From: Clostridium uliginosum
Lineage (GTDB): Bacteria; Bacillota; Clostridia; Clostridiales; Clostridiaceae
Length of the DNA: 64,000 bases
Direction of reading: 5' to 3'
Assembly (NCBI RefSeq): GCF_900112485.1
Contig: NZ_FOMG01000021.1
Coordinates: 1 to 64,000 of the forward strand
Shown: piece by piece, positions 1 to 8,118 of the stretch
Numbering within the stretch: position 1 is the first letter of the stretch
Layout: each line of letters opens with the position of its first letter
Notes under the pieces: model-generated
What the model was told of the DNA's origin: nothing
Database searches by the model: none
The model's input: only the letters and a program-made list of their open reading frames with translations
Program-made: the position numbers and the translations under genes

Positions 1-99
<99 letters not shown>

Positions 100-163
100 A
101 ATATAAATTTAATTATTAAATAAGGATGGACTTGCAGTAGCTCATTCTGTTTATAATGATATA

Positions 164-225
164 AAAACCATCTTTATCATGAAATTGATTTGAAATATAA
201 TCAAATGAGTAAAGATGGTTTTTTT
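164..225 (+). terminator. Intrinsic terminator after the GltA/NfnB-like gene
   Basis: AAACCATCTTTA and TAAAGATGGTTT form the stem, and the right arm runs into a T tract. The loop is about 34 nt and AT-rich. It closes the transcript of the upstream flavoprotein gene. Confidence 0.8.
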
Positions 226-394
226 AACTTATATTTTTTTGACCTTGTGCGACTAAAGTATAAAATTAGGAATGTTGATTAGTTAACGTCGATTTGACTC
301 TAAAAAATACCTATGCTAGTATAAAATGGAAAAGATTAAAAATAAATAAAATTTAGGATATAATCATTTTAAAAAATTATTCTAAATTTATTAA

Positions 395-677
395 AAATAG
401 GTTTAATAATATTTGATGCAATATATTATTAATTAAAAGGGAAGTTATGGGTGTAAATCCCACGCGGTCCCGCCGCTGTAATAGAGTAGTTTCTTTCGTA
501 AATGCCACTGTGAAAATGGGAAGGTAGAAAGAAGTGTTGATGCTTAAGCCAGAAGACCTGCCTATTTTTTTGAACCAGTTATCCTACGGAGAATAGGGAG
601 GTGTCATGATGGTGTATTTAGCATATTTATATGTATATTCCTGACTCTTTAACTAATTTGTAGTTAAAGAGTTTTTT
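395..677 (+). promoter_or_regulatory. Cobalamin (AdoCbl) riboswitch with terminator expression platform
   Basis: The aptamer (about 395-572) carries the cobalamin hallmarks in order: GGGTGTAAATCCCACGCGG, CCGCCGCTGTAA, GCCACTG, GGGAAGG and AAGCCAGAAGACCTGCC. The closing stem is AATAGGTTT (396-404) with the CCTGCCTATT side near 567-576. A perfect 12-bp hairpin follows at 644-672 (ACTCTTTAACTA / TAGTTAAAGAGT) with a T tract to 677, which fits transcription termination when B12 is bound. The next gene is a BtuF-like lipoprotein at 1111. The 430 bp in between holds repeat elements F and A, so present-day control of btuFCD is uncertain. Confidence 0.92.
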
Positions 678-1030
678 TATTCTTTAGGAAATTATATTAT
701 TTAAGAAGTTGTGGATAACGCAGATTATATTTTTGTTTAAAGGTTAAGGCACATTAAAATAAATAACAAGTCAGTATGCTAGTCTATTTTGCGTCATACT
801 GCATCGGTAAACTCATCCCATAGCCTGCTATGAGATGAGTTTATCTCCTTGTCTGACACAAAATATACGTCGTATCTTTGACTTGTTATTTTCTTTAATA
901 TGCCTAAGAAATAAAAACTAAAGAATAAAAAGAAAATATATTCGCCTGCCAGATTTTTCTCACATACGTTCGAAAAGGCAGATGCGTAAAAAAATCGACG
1001 GCTCAACAGTCGCCTTGACGATTTTTTTAT
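672..1030 (+). repeat. Family F repeat, copy 1, interrupted by family A copy A1
   Basis: Bases 672-747 plus 905-1030 match 61383-61581 almost base for base. The flanks of an inner segment are inverted copies of TTATTCTTTAG / CTAAAGAATAA. The right end forms an imperfect hairpin between AAATCG and CGATTTTTTT (about 990-1029) that resembles a terminator. Both copies contain TGTGGATAA, a perfect DnaA-box 9-mer (710-718 here). The repeat begins exactly at the T tract of the riboswitch terminator. No protein is encoded; the minus-strand open frame at 794-1006 runs through repeat DNA and has no recognisable product. Confidence 0.85.
748..904 (+). mobile_element. Family A miniature inverted-repeat element, copy A1 (157 bp)
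   Basis: The left end GGCACATTAAAATAAATAAC and the right end GTTATTTTCTTTAATATGCC are inverted copies. The element is flanked by direct TAA at 745-747 and 905-907. Inner palindromes occur (CTCATCCCATAG...CTATGAGATGAG) and no open frame of note. The uninterrupted sequence exists at 61451-61470 with a single TAA, so this is a true insertion with a 3-bp target duplication. Confidence 0.93.
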
Positions 1031-1110
1031 TATGTAATAATTTATAAAAAATGCTTAATGATTAAAAAGGACAAGTAATAATAAAAAGTAAAATAAGGGG
1101 ATGTAAAAAC

Positions 1111-2154
1111 ATGAAAATTAAATTATTAAAGAAGTTAACCATGGGATTAGTATGTTTAACAATGGCTACATCATTATTAGCATGTGGAAGCTCGAATAAT
1201 AGCCCAGCTAATACAAAAAATAAAAATATTAGTGAAAGTAGTACAAAAGCTGATTCACATTATCCAGTTACAATAACAAACTATAATTATGCTGGAGAAG
1301 AAATAAAGGTTACATATGATAAAGCACCAGAAAGGGTTTTACCTATTTATCAAACAACAGTTGAACTTATGCTAGATTTAGGATTAGGAGATAAGATAAT
1401 AGGGGCTTGTGGTATGGATAATCCAGTATTAGATACACTAAAAGATCAATATGATAAAATACCACAAATATCTGATAAAACATTCACAAAAGAACAAATA
1501 TTAGATATGAATCCTGATATGATTGTTACATGGAAGAGCATATTTAGTGATAAAAAATTGGGAGATGTAACTGATTGGACTTCAAGGGGAATAAATACTT
1601 TTGTTCAAAGAAATACAGTTAAACAAATAGGAGATTATACAATTGATAATGTAATTAATGATATAAATGATTTAGGTAATATATTTAATATTCAAGATAA
1701 AACAAATTCTTATGTTAATAACATGAAAGATAGATTAAGTGTTGTAGAAGATAAAACATCTAAGATAGACAAAAAGAAAAATGTTTTAATTCTTGAACAA
1801 GAATCAGAAGGACAATATAGAGCATATGGTAAGAATGATTTAGTGGGTGATATGATAGCAAAAGCAGGAGGAGAAAATCTAGGAGTAAAATCTGGAGAAA
1901 TGAGTGCAGAAGACATTGTAGCAGCTAATCCAGATGTTATAGTAGTTGTCCATTTTGAAGATGGAAAAAATATAGATGACAAGTCAATATTTGAAATATA
2001 TACAGGAAATCCAGCATTTGCAAATGTAACTGCAGTTAAAAACAACGATTTTATAGTCACAGGTCTAGCTGAAACATGGGCAGGTGGAATTCGTGTTGTA
2101 GATGCAGTAGAACGTTATTTTAAAGAATTATATCCTAATATAGATAAGGATTGA
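1111..2154 (+). CDS. btuF: ABC transporter substrate-binding lipoprotein, probably cobalamin (BtuF-like)
   Basis: A 347-residue lipoprotein: a basic start, a hydrophobic stretch and the lipobox LLAC at residues 22-25, followed by a Ser/Asn/Lys linker. From about residue 70 it is a class III periplasmic-binding fold of the FecB/BtuF kind (RVLPIYQTTVELMLDLGLGDKI, later AANPDVIVVVH). It would bind a corrinoid or an iron chelate outside the membrane and hand it to the permease encoded 6 bp downstream. The family alone does not settle the ligand. Cobalamin is inferred from the B12 riboswitch upstream. The start has AAGGGGAT 8 bases before ATG. Confidence 0.85.
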   Translation: MKIKLLKKLTMGLVCLTMATSLLACGSSNNSPANTKNKNISESSTKADSHYPVTITNYNYAGEEIKVTYDKAPERVLPIYQTTVELMLDLGLGDKIIGACGMDNPVLDTLKDQYDKIPQISDKTFTKEQILDMNPDMIVTWKSIFSDKKLGDVTDWTSRGINTFVQRNTVKQIGDYTIDNVINDINDLGNIFNIQDKTNSYVNNMKDRLSVVEDKTSKIDKKKNVLILEQESEGQYRAYGKNDLVGDMIAKAGGENLGVKSGEMSAEDIVAANPDVIVVVHFEDGKNIDDKSIFEIYTGNPAFANVTAVKNNDFIVTGLAETWAGGIRVVDAVERYFKELYPNIDKD

Positions 2155-2160
2155 TTATAG

Positions 2161-3228
2161 ATGAAGAATATAAAATCTAAATCGAAAAGTAAAGTTTTTT
2201 CATTGATAATAGGCTTAGTTATATTGTTGATTTTTACTATAATAATAGCAGTATCTCTAGGATCAGTTAAATTGGATCTTAGAGTAGTATACAATGTGAT
2301 ATCGCATAAAATTTTAGGATTTTCTTTAGATCCTTCAATAAAGGCTTCAGCAGTAGACATAGTTTGGCAGATTAGATTACCAAGGGTTTTACTTGGGGTA
2401 GTGACAGGAGTGGGACTTGCATTAGGTGGAGTTGTAATGCAAGCAACAGTTGAAAATCCATTAGCAGACCCATATATACTAGGGATTTCATCTGGGGGAA
2501 CACTAGGTGCTACATTCATTTTATTAATTGGAAGTAGATTTATACATATTGCAAGTAGATTTACAACAGTATCTTTTTTTGCATTTTTAGGAGCTTTATT
2601 AGCTTCAATTTTAGTATTTAAGCTTTCATCAATTGGAGGAAGAATAACACCTGTTAAATTAGTTTTATCTGGTATGATTGTAAATTTAGTATGCTTAGCT
2701 TTTTCTAATCTTATGATTTATTTAACAAATGATGATAGTGCAGTTCGTTCAGCTTCAGAATGGACAATGGGAAGTTTAACAAGTGCTAAATGGAGCAACT
2801 TATTAATACCAACAGCAGTTGTATTTATAATGATAATATTCTTTTTAACTCAATGTAGAGTGATGAATACTATGCTTTTAGGTGATGAGGCAGCTATAAC
2901 ACTTGGCGTAGACCTTCATAAATATAGAAGAGTTTATCTTATTACAAGTGCAATATTAACAGGAATCATTGTATCAAGTTGCGGTCTTATTGGATTTATA
3001 GGGCTTGTAATACCACATATAACCAGAAGCTTAGTTGGAACAGACCACAGAATAAATTTACCTGTAGCCATGCTTATTGGAGGAATATTTTTAACTAGCA
3101 CAGATATTTTAGCACGTATAGTTTTGAATAATATGGAAATGCCTATAGGAATTATAACATCTGTCATAGGAGCACCATTCTTTATATATATAATGTTAAA
3201 ACGTGCTTATAGCTTTGGAGAGAGGTAG
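2161..3228 (+). CDS. btuC: ABC transporter permease, FecCD/BtuC family
   Basis: 355 residues with about ten hydrophobic membrane segments. Family motifs include RLPRVLLGVVTGVGLALGG near residues 75-93 and the cytoplasmic coupling region SCGLIGFIGLVIPHITR near 275-290. It forms the transmembrane dimer that moves substrate across the cytoplasmic membrane. It starts 6 bp after btuF and ends 5 bp before the ATPase, so the three genes form one operon. Iron-siderophore permeases share this fold; cobalamin is preferred because of the riboswitch. Confidence 0.88.
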   Translation: MKNIKSKSKSKVFSLIIGLVILLIFTIIIAVSLGSVKLDLRVVYNVISHKILGFSLDPSIKASAVDIVWQIRLPRVLLGVVTGVGLALGGVVMQATVENPLADPYILGISSGGTLGATFILLIGSRFIHIASRFTTVSFFAFLGALLASILVFKLSSIGGRITPVKLVLSGMIVNLVCLAFSNLMIYLTNDDSAVRSASEWTMGSLTSAKWSNLLIPTAVVFIMIIFFLTQCRVMNTMLLGDEAAITLGVDLHKYRRVYLITSAILTGIIVSSCGLIGFIGLVIPHITRSLVGTDHRINLPVAMLIGGIFLTSTDILARIVLNNMEMPIGIITSVIGAPFFIYIMLKRAYSFGER

Positions 3229-3233
3229 TTAAT

Positions 3234-3992
3234 ATGAAATTAAAGATAAGGGATTTAAATGTAGAATTAGATAAAAAGATAATTGTAAAAGATACTTCTC
3301 TTGAAATAAAAGAAGGAGAATTTGTTGGGATAATTGGACCTAATGGTAGTGGAAAGTCCTCTCTTCTAAAAACAGTTTACGGAGTTAATAAGCAAAAGAA
3401 AGGTATTATATATCTTAATGATAAAAACTTAGCAGATATTCCAATTAAGGAAGTAGCAAAACAAATGGGAGTGTTAGGACAATTTAATAATATTGCTTTT
3501 GATATGAAGGTGAAGCATATGGTACTTATGGGCAGAAGTCCTCATAAAAATTTATTTGATATTGATACTAAAGAGGATTATGAAATAGTGACCGACTCAC
3601 TAGAGAAAGTTAATATGTTAAAATATGCAGACAGAAGTTTTGCTACATTATCAGGAGGAGAGAAGCAAAGAGTTCTTCTAGCTAGAGCCTTAGCTCAAAA
3701 AGTAGATTTGCTTATATTAGATGAGCCAACAAATCATTTAGATATAAAGTATCAAATACAAATATTAAGTGTGGTTAAATCACTTGGCATTACAGTTGTT
3801 GTAGCACTCCATGATTTAAATTTAGCAGTTGCATATTGTGATAGGTTATATGTAATGGATGATGGAAAAATTGTTGGGCATGGAAAGCCAGAGGAAGTTT
3901 TAACGCAAACTCTTATAAAAAAGGTGTATGAGGTAGATTGTACTATACATAAAGAGTTATATCCTATGTATATAACGTTTAAGACAAATTAA
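3234..3992 (+). CDS. btuD: ABC transporter ATP-binding protein (BtuD/FepC-like)
   Basis: 252 residues with all ABC ATPase motifs: Walker A GPNGSGKSS at residues 35-43, signature LSGGEKQR near 140, Walker B LLILDEPTNHLD and the switch histidine in ALHDLNLA. It powers the btuFC importer and is the last gene of that operon. An AT-rich hairpin (AATAATTT / AAATTATTTTT, about 3994-4021) follows the stop codon as a probable terminator. Confidence 0.9.
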   Translation: MKLKIRDLNVELDKKIIVKDTSLEIKEGEFVGIIGPNGSGKSSLLKTVYGVNKQKKGIIYLNDKNLADIPIKEVAKQMGVLGQFNNIAFDMKVKHMVLMGRSPHKNLFDIDTKEDYEIVTDSLEKVNMLKYADRSFATLSGGEKQRVLLARALAQKVDLLILDEPTNHLDIKYQIQILSVVKSLGITVVVALHDLNLAVAYCDRLYVMDDGKIVGHGKPEEVLTQTLIKKVYEVDCTIHKELYPMYITFKTN

Positions 3993-4289
3993 AGAATAAT
4001 TTTATTGAATAAATTATTTTTGAAATTTAATAAATAGTAATGTAAATACTATTCATATAGCACTTTGTATAGAGATTGAATGTGCCTAAAGTAGTTCATG
4101 GAACACATTAGCATGTTATTAATAGTATAGATAAGTTATAATATAAATAAATCTAATTAGAAAACAAAGGTATAATATCAAGATTTAAACTGTATTAATA
4201 GATTGATGGTCACAATATGACGAATATTGTTGAGTATTGATAGATTTTAAAATATAATAGTAATATAACTAAAGGGGGTAGGTGGAAAT
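3993..4289 (+). other. Intergenic region, weak terminator only
   Basis: It begins with the AT-rich hairpin after the ATPase gene. A short stretch AATGTGCCTAA (4078-4088) looks like the right end of a family A element, without a matching left end. The rest is unremarkable AT-rich DNA leading to the GGGGGTAGGTGG ribosome site of the next gene. Confidence 0.4.
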
Positions 4290-5165
4290 ATGAAAAATAT
4301 AAATATTGTAATAGTTGATGATTCACCTTTTCAAATTTCTTTATTAAGTGATTTGTTAACAGAAAATGGATTTAATGTTGTTGGAGATGCTAGTTCGTTA
4401 GAAGAAACAATCGATGTAGTTACTAGATTAAAACCAGACTTAGTAACTATGGATATGACTATTCCAGGAACAGATGGCTTTGAATGTACAAGAGAAATAC
4501 ATAAAATAGATCCTAATATTAAAGTGATAATTGTTAGTTCTATGATGGATGATGAAATTGTAAAAAAAGCTAAAAAAACTCAGGTATCTGGATATGTTCA
4601 GAAGCCAGTTGATGCGGAAGAATTAACTTTATCAATAAATAGAGTTATGGCGGATGAAGAATTATATTTAGAACTAGAAGGAATATATTCTGGAATATTT
4701 AAGGAAGCGTTATTAGATGTTTTTAATAAAACTACAAAGACAATTCCAATGATTAGTGATGAAAGTAATATTAATGTAGAAAAATCTAGTAAAGGTATTT
4801 CTATTGTTATGGGTATTATAGGTAAATATTCAGGAAGAATAATTTTTGATATGTCATTTGAAGCTGCCGAGAGTATTTCAAAAGTATTACTTAAAAGAGA
4901 GCCTAAAAATAATGATGAAATTTTAAATGTAATGTCTGAAATATCAAATATGGCTGCAGGAAATGCATGTTCAATGATAAATAAGAAAAATAAACTATTT
5001 GGATTAAGAGTTGCTCCTCCAACTATATTTCATGGAGAATCAATTAGTATATCAAAAGCAGAATTAGAAGCAAATTTCTCTGCAAATGTAAAAACTCAAT
5101 TTGGAGATTTGTCAATAAATATAGGTTTTAGAAGAGGTGATGGGGAATGGATGTCAATCATATAA
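4290..5165 (+). CDS. Response regulator receiver fused to a CheX/CheC-type phosphatase domain
   Basis: 291 residues. Residues 1-120 are a CheY-like receiver with acidic pair D10-D11, phospho-acceptor D55 (TMDMTIPG) and the conserved lysine in VQKPVD. A short helical linker leads to a CheX-like domain (about 150-291) with the phosphatase motif SEISNMAAGN, where the Glu and Asn are the catalytic pair in CheC/CheX proteins, and a second conserved stretch PPTIFHGES. Such fusions probably dephosphorylate CheY-P or their own receiver and tune chemotaxis. The next gene, a free CheX, overlaps it by 19 bp, so the two are translated together. Confidence 0.82.
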   Translation: MKNINIVIVDDSPFQISLLSDLLTENGFNVVGDASSLEETIDVVTRLKPDLVTMDMTIPGTDGFECTREIHKIDPNIKVIIVSSMMDDEIVKKAKKTQVSGYVQKPVDAEELTLSINRVMADEELYLELEGIYSGIFKEALLDVFNKTTKTIPMISDESNINVEKSSKGISIVMGIIGKYSGRIIFDMSFEAAESISKVLLKREPKNNDEILNVMSEISNMAAGNACSMINKKNKLFGLRVAPPTIFHGESISISKAELEANFSANVKTQFGDLSINIGFRRGDGEWMSII

Positions 5166-5614
5166 ACCCTATTTTGGATTCTTTTACAAATGTTATGCCT
5201 CAACTAGGTTTAACAGATGTTCAAAAAAAAGGAATCAGTTTGAAAGGGAGATTTATAAAAAGCCCAGGAGTTATGATTATCCTTGGTATTATTGGAGATA
5301 TTAAAGGAAATATTATTTATGGAATAAGTATGGATGATGCTAAGCAAATTGCATCAACAATGATGATGGGAATGCCAGTAAATAATTTTGATGAATTAGC
5401 TCAAAGTGCTATTTCAGAGCTTACCAATATGTTAACAGCAAATGCATCAATTAATTTTTCAAAGGAAAATATTAATATAAATATATCTACACCAACTCTT
5501 ATTCATGGAGAATTTACAGCAAATGCTAGTTCTGATAAGGTTGTTTGTATAGAAATGCTTATTAATGGAATGACTGTTGAAGTCAATGTTTCTATGGAAA
5601 AAAATACAATTTAA
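5147..5614 (+). CDS. CheX-like chemotaxis phosphatase domain protein
   Basis: 155 residues, the size of a stand-alone CheX. The motif SELTNMLTAN carries the Glu/Asn pair of the CheC/CheX phosphatases, and TPTLIHGE matches the same region of the fused domain encoded just upstream, so the two probably arose by duplication. The start ATG lies inside the upstream gene. It likely dephosphorylates CheY-P. No core che genes lie in the window. A strong terminator follows. Confidence 0.82.
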   Translation: MDVNHINPILDSFTNVMPQLGLTDVQKKGISLKGRFIKSPGVMIILGIIGDIKGNIIYGISMDDAKQIASTMMMGMPVNNFDELAQSAISELTNMLTANASINFSKENININISTPTLIHGEFTANASSDKVVCIEMLINGMTVEVNVSMEKNTI

Positions 5615-5659
5615 CAAATTAGTAATATGTCTAATATTAAAAGTACAAAAAGAAGCATT

Positions 5660-5697
5660 AAATTAACCAAGGGAATTTTCCCTTGGTTAAATTTTTA
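5660..5697 (+). terminator. Intrinsic terminator after the CheX gene
   Basis: TTAACCAAGGGAA and TTCCCTTGGTTAA form a perfect 13-bp stem with a 2-nt loop core, then ATTTTT. It ends the receiver-CheX transcript. Confidence 0.88.
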
Positions 5698-5708
5698 GAT
5701 TAATATTA

Positions 5709-5790
5709 GTCATATTAAAAAAAACAACAAATAAATCAGCTATTCTATTTTGTCTTGTTATTTTCTTTCATGTGCATTATTAAAATTAAT
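5709..5790 (+). repeat. Degenerate family A element
   Basis: The left part CATATTAAAAAAAACAACAA and the right part CTTGTTATTTTCTTTCATGTGC resemble family A ends. The middle is shortened and the TAA duplication is no longer clear. It lies between the CheX terminator and the end of cotJC. Confidence 0.5.
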
Positions 5791-6363
5791 CTAATCTTTA
5801 TTTTTATTGCATATAAATTCTTGAACATTATCTAAAGCTTCACCAAATCTTTGATAATGAACTACTTCTCTTTCTCTTAAAAATTTTAGTATATCTTTAA
5901 TATCATGATCATCTGTTAAGTGTATTAAATGTTCATAAGTTGCTCTAGCTTTTTGTTCAGCAGCCATATCTTCATGTAAATCAGCAATTACATCACCTTT
6001 AGCTTGTATATAAGTTGCTGTCCATGGGTTACCAGAAGCATCTGTATAAAATAATGCTTTTCCATGGTCAACATAGTGTTCAGCAAGACCAGCATCTTTA
6101 AGATCATCTAAACTTGCATTGTCCATAAGTTGATACATCATAGTTGCAAGCATTTCAACATGAGCCATTTCTTCTGTACCTATATCAGTGAGTAATGCTT
6201 TAGATTTTCCTGTGGGCATTGTATAACGTTGATTTAGATATCTAAGTGCAGCACCTAATTCACCATCAGGTCCACCATATTGAGAGACAAGATATTTTGC
6301 CATATTAAGGTCTTTAGATTTTAAATTTATTGGATATTCGAGTGTTTTTACATAATACCACAT
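5791..6363 (-). CDS. cotJC: Spore coat protein CotJC (manganese-catalase-like)
   Basis: 190 residues, ferritin-like. The N-terminus MWYYVKTLEYPINLKSKDLNMAKYLVSQYGGPDGE and the GTEEMAHVEM and REREVVHYQRFGEAL segments supply the Glu/His ligands of a dimanganese site, as in manganese catalases. It is made in the mother cell and sits in the spore coat, where the family is linked to peroxide handling. The start follows AAAGGAGGAAT, six bases after the cotJB stop, so it is the last gene of cotJABC. Confidence 0.93.
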   Translation of the reverse strand: MWYYVKTLEYPINLKSKDLNMAKYLVSQYGGPDGELGAALRYLNQRYTMPTGKSKALLTDIGTEEMAHVEMLATMMYQLMDNASLDDLKDAGLAEHYVDHGKALFYTDASGNPWTATYIQAKGDVIADLHEDMAAEQKARATYEHLIHLTDDHDIKDILKFLREREVVHYQRFGEALDNVQEFICNKNKD

Positions 6364-6369
6364 AAGCTA

Positions 6370-6630
6370 CTATTCCTCCTTTTCATAATTTTCCCAAGGC
6401 CATGCTTGTTCTGTCCAAGCTCTTGGATCTTCTATGAAAGAAGAACCAAAACTTGTAAGCGGACCGTAATTTTCTTCGTACTCATTAATTAAACAAGTTA
6501 ATTTACCGGATACGGTCTTATAATCGTCCTTAGCATTTTCATTATCAGGAAAATTATCAAGGAATAGGTTAAGTTCTACAGCACAAAATTGATAAATTCT
6601 TATACTATCTAATAAATCATCTGAATACAT
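6370..6630 (-). CDS. cotJB: Spore coat protein CotJB
   Basis: 86 residues, the normal size of CotJB. The recognisable C-terminal stretch PLTSFGSS...DPRAWTEQAWPWE is typical of the family. The role is structural in the spore coat, together with CotJA and CotJC. It starts 12 bp after cotJA; its ribosome site AGAGGTGG overlaps the cotJA stop codon, which suggests coupled translation. Confidence 0.92.
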   Translation of the reverse strand: MYSDDLLDSIRIYQFCAVELNLFLDNFPDNENAKDDYKTVSGKLTCLINEYEENYGPLTSFGSSFIEDPRAWTEQAWPWENYEKEE

Positions 6631-6642
6631 AATATACCACCT

Positions 6643-6810
6643 CTAACATTTATTTTTCTTATTTTGATGATAAGGTTGATAAAGATCTTTAAATAGTGTT
6701 CCTTTATCGAAGCCTTCCTTACAAGAAAATAAGTTTTCGTATATTTGAGGTAATATATATGCGCGCGCATATTCTTTCGGTTTACATAAATAGTCATCGT
6801 GTCTGTACAT
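6643..6810 (-). CDS. cotJA: Spore coat associated protein CotJA
   Basis: A short frame of 55 residues beginning MYRHDDYLCKPKEYARAY and ending GFDKGTLFKDLYQPYHQNKK. The GTLF-x-DLY-x-PY signature is that of CotJA. An overlapping longer open frame in another phase on the same strand is a shadow. The ATG at 6808-6810 follows GAAGGGATGAC, a fair ribosome site. It is the first gene of the three-gene coat operon; the AT-rich region upstream (6811-6900) presumably holds a sporulation promoter, which was not assigned. Confidence 0.9.
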   Translation of the reverse strand: MYRHDDYLCKPKEYARAYILPQIYENLFSCKEGFDKGTLFKDLYQPYHQNKKNKC

Positions 6811-6908
6811 AAAATTGTCATCCCTTCATTTGATTGGTTAATAAGTATATTATGCAAGTAATATATTTAATGTGATAATTTGTATAAAAATAAGTTAAAA
6901 TGTGATGT

Positions 6909-7016
6909 GAAGAAACTCTAAGCTTATTTTTCAGTGATTCTTCCATAAATGTTATTTCTATTTCTTTTTTGAATATACATCATACAATTAAATGATTTAT
7001 AAGGTGAGACAAACCC
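6909..7016 (+). repeat. Family B element, right half only
   Basis: From AAGAAACTCTAAGCTTATTT through AATGTTATTTCTATTTCTT to TGAGACAAACCC, it matches the right half of the complete family B copy at 35337-35598. The left half is missing. Confidence 0.75.
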
Positions 7017-7031
7017 TTAATTTTTTAAATT

Positions 7032-7100
7032 AGACATATTAAAGAAAATAACAAGTCAAATATACTAGCGTACTGACTTGTTATTTATTTTAATATGCCT
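7032..7100 (+). repeat. Short family A-type hairpin
   Basis: GACATATTAAAGAAAATAAC and GTTATTTATTTTAATATGCC are inverted copies with the inner pair AAGTCA/TGACTT, so the whole 69 bp folds into one hairpin. It has family A ends without the usual middle. Confidence 0.7.
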
Positions 7101-7140
7101 TACTTAATATTATATTAATATTAAGTAAATAAATATAAAT

Positions 7141-7233
7141 ATGTTTTTTGAAATAGGAGATAAGATAGGCTTATTAGATAAAAAGATTTATCCTTTGATA
7201 GATGAAACCGTAGAGAAGATGAAAAAGAAGTGA
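7141..7233 (+). pseudogene. Possible C-terminal gene remnant (30 residues)
   Basis: An open frame reading MFFEIGDKIGLLDKKIYPLI...KMKKK with no ribosome site and family A DNA just upstream. It looks like the end of a longer protein whose start was lost, and it runs into the hairpin terminator at 7217-7272. No family is recognised. Confidence 0.25.
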
Positions 7234-7272
7234 TAATCCTCCATTAATAGGAGGGAATATTACTTCTTTTTC
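7217..7272 (+). terminator. Bidirectional hairpin terminator
   Basis: AAAAAGAAGTGATAATCCTCC pairs with GGAGGGAATATTACTTCTTT around a 7-nt loop, with A- and T-rich tails on both sides. It serves the minus-strand small protein gene and anything reading rightwards. Confidence 0.75.
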
Positions 7273-7373
7273 TTGTGAAAATATTTACCAAAAAATTTAT
7301 AAATTAATGCAATAACTACTGAATATACCAAGATAAGAGCAACAGTAAGTAACATTGATTTCATATGTTCCAT
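7260..7373 (-). CDS. Small single-pass membrane protein (37 residues)
   Basis: A short minus-strand frame: MEHMKSMLLTVALILVYSVV followed by IALIYKFFGKYFHKKKK. One membrane helix (about residues 7-25) is followed by a strongly basic tail. The ribosome site AAAGAGGTG is 8 bases before the ATG, and the gene ends in the hairpin at 7217-7272, both of which argue that it is real. The function is unknown. The next gene rightwards is feoA, in the opposite direction. Confidence 0.6.
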   Translation of the reverse strand: MEHMKSMLLTVALILVYSVVIALIYKFFGKYFHKKKK

Positions 7374-7619
7374 AATGAAAAACACCTCTTTCTTAAAATA
7401 TTATGTACATAGAATATTTTACCATAATATCTTAAGTAATACTATGTAATTGTTTGCAATTAATAAAGTTCTGTAAGGAGTTTTAGATAAAGGAGCAAGC
7501 GAAATAAAAAATATAACTTTGAGGTATTATTAAATCAGGAAAATTAAAGGAATATATTTAATAAATGTTAAAAATAAAACGATGACATTGATAAAAAGAT
7601 AATATTTTTCAAACATTAC

Positions 7620-7680
7620 TGAAAATCATTTTCAAATCAAGACAAAAGTGATATCATAGTAATTGTGATAATGATTATCA
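7620..7680 (+). promoter_or_regulatory. Two Fur boxes upstream of the feo operon
   Basis: TGAAAATCATTTTCA (7620-7634) and TGATAATGATTATCA (7666-7680) both fit the 7-1-7 Fur palindrome; the second is perfect. ATCATAGTAATTGTGATAAT carries likely -10 sequence next to it. Iron-dependent repression of the feo genes at 7894 is expected. A family A fragment lies between the boxes and feoA. Confidence 0.85.
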
Positions 7681-7767
7681 GTAATGAGAGTAAGTTCTTT
7701 AGAGATTGAGATGAAGGAAGTATTTCTCATAAGCAAACTATGCCTAAACTTAAGAAGAACTTTATAT

Positions 7768-7807
7768 AAGGCACATCTTTGGTCTATTATTTTCTTTCAT
7801 GTGCCTA
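7768..7807 (+). repeat. Family A fragment in the feo leader
   Basis: TAAGGCACATCTTTGGTCTA joins a left-end hexamer to a complete right end (TTATTTTCTTTCATGTGCC, then TAA). It lies between the Fur-controlled promoter and feoA. Confidence 0.65.
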
Positions 7808-7893
7808 AGATATTAGAATTATTATTAGTTGACTTATAACTAGGGTCTAAAATATCGTTTTGGATACTTATTAGAGTTAAAGGGGGAAAAGAT

Positions 7894-8103
7894 ATGCCGT
7901 TAATATTAGCAAATAGGGGACAAAATATGTTTATTAAAAGAATTAGTGGGAATGATCAAACAAGAAGGTTTTTATCCAGCTTAGGTTTTATTGTAGGTGA
8001 GACAATTACAATTATTTCTGAAATTGGAGGTAATATGATAATAAATGTAAAGGATACTAGAGTTGCACTAGATAAATCTATGGCAAGTCGAATCATAGTA
8101 TAG
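7894..8103 (+). CDS. feoA: Ferrous iron transport protein A, first copy
   Basis: 69 residues, an SH3-like FeoA domain (MPLILANRGQNMFIKRISGN...FLSSLGFIVGETITIISEIGGNMIINVKDTRVALDKSMASRIIV). FeoA binds FeoB at the cytoplasmic side and modulates iron uptake. The gene has GGGGGAAAAG before its ATG and is followed 15 bp later by a second feoA; tandem feoA genes are common in Firmicutes. Expression is probably under the Fur boxes at 7620-7680. Confidence 0.9.
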   Translation: MPLILANRGQNMFIKRISGNDQTRRFLSSLGFIVGETITIISEIGGNMIINVKDTRVALDKSMASRIIV

Positions 8104-8118
8104 GAGGAAACTAAAAAA

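Noticed and set aside
710..718. Possible replication origin because of the DnaA box
   Set aside because: Single perfect 9-mer per repeat copy, with no cluster and no dnaA/dnaN/gyr genes nearby.
794..1006. Minus-strand open frame of 70 codons
   Set aside because: It runs across family A and family F repeat DNA, has no ribosome site and no recognisable product.
6609..6857. Minus-strand 82-codon frame over cotJA
   Set aside because: Out of phase with the clear CotJA protein at 6643-6810, which has the family signature.
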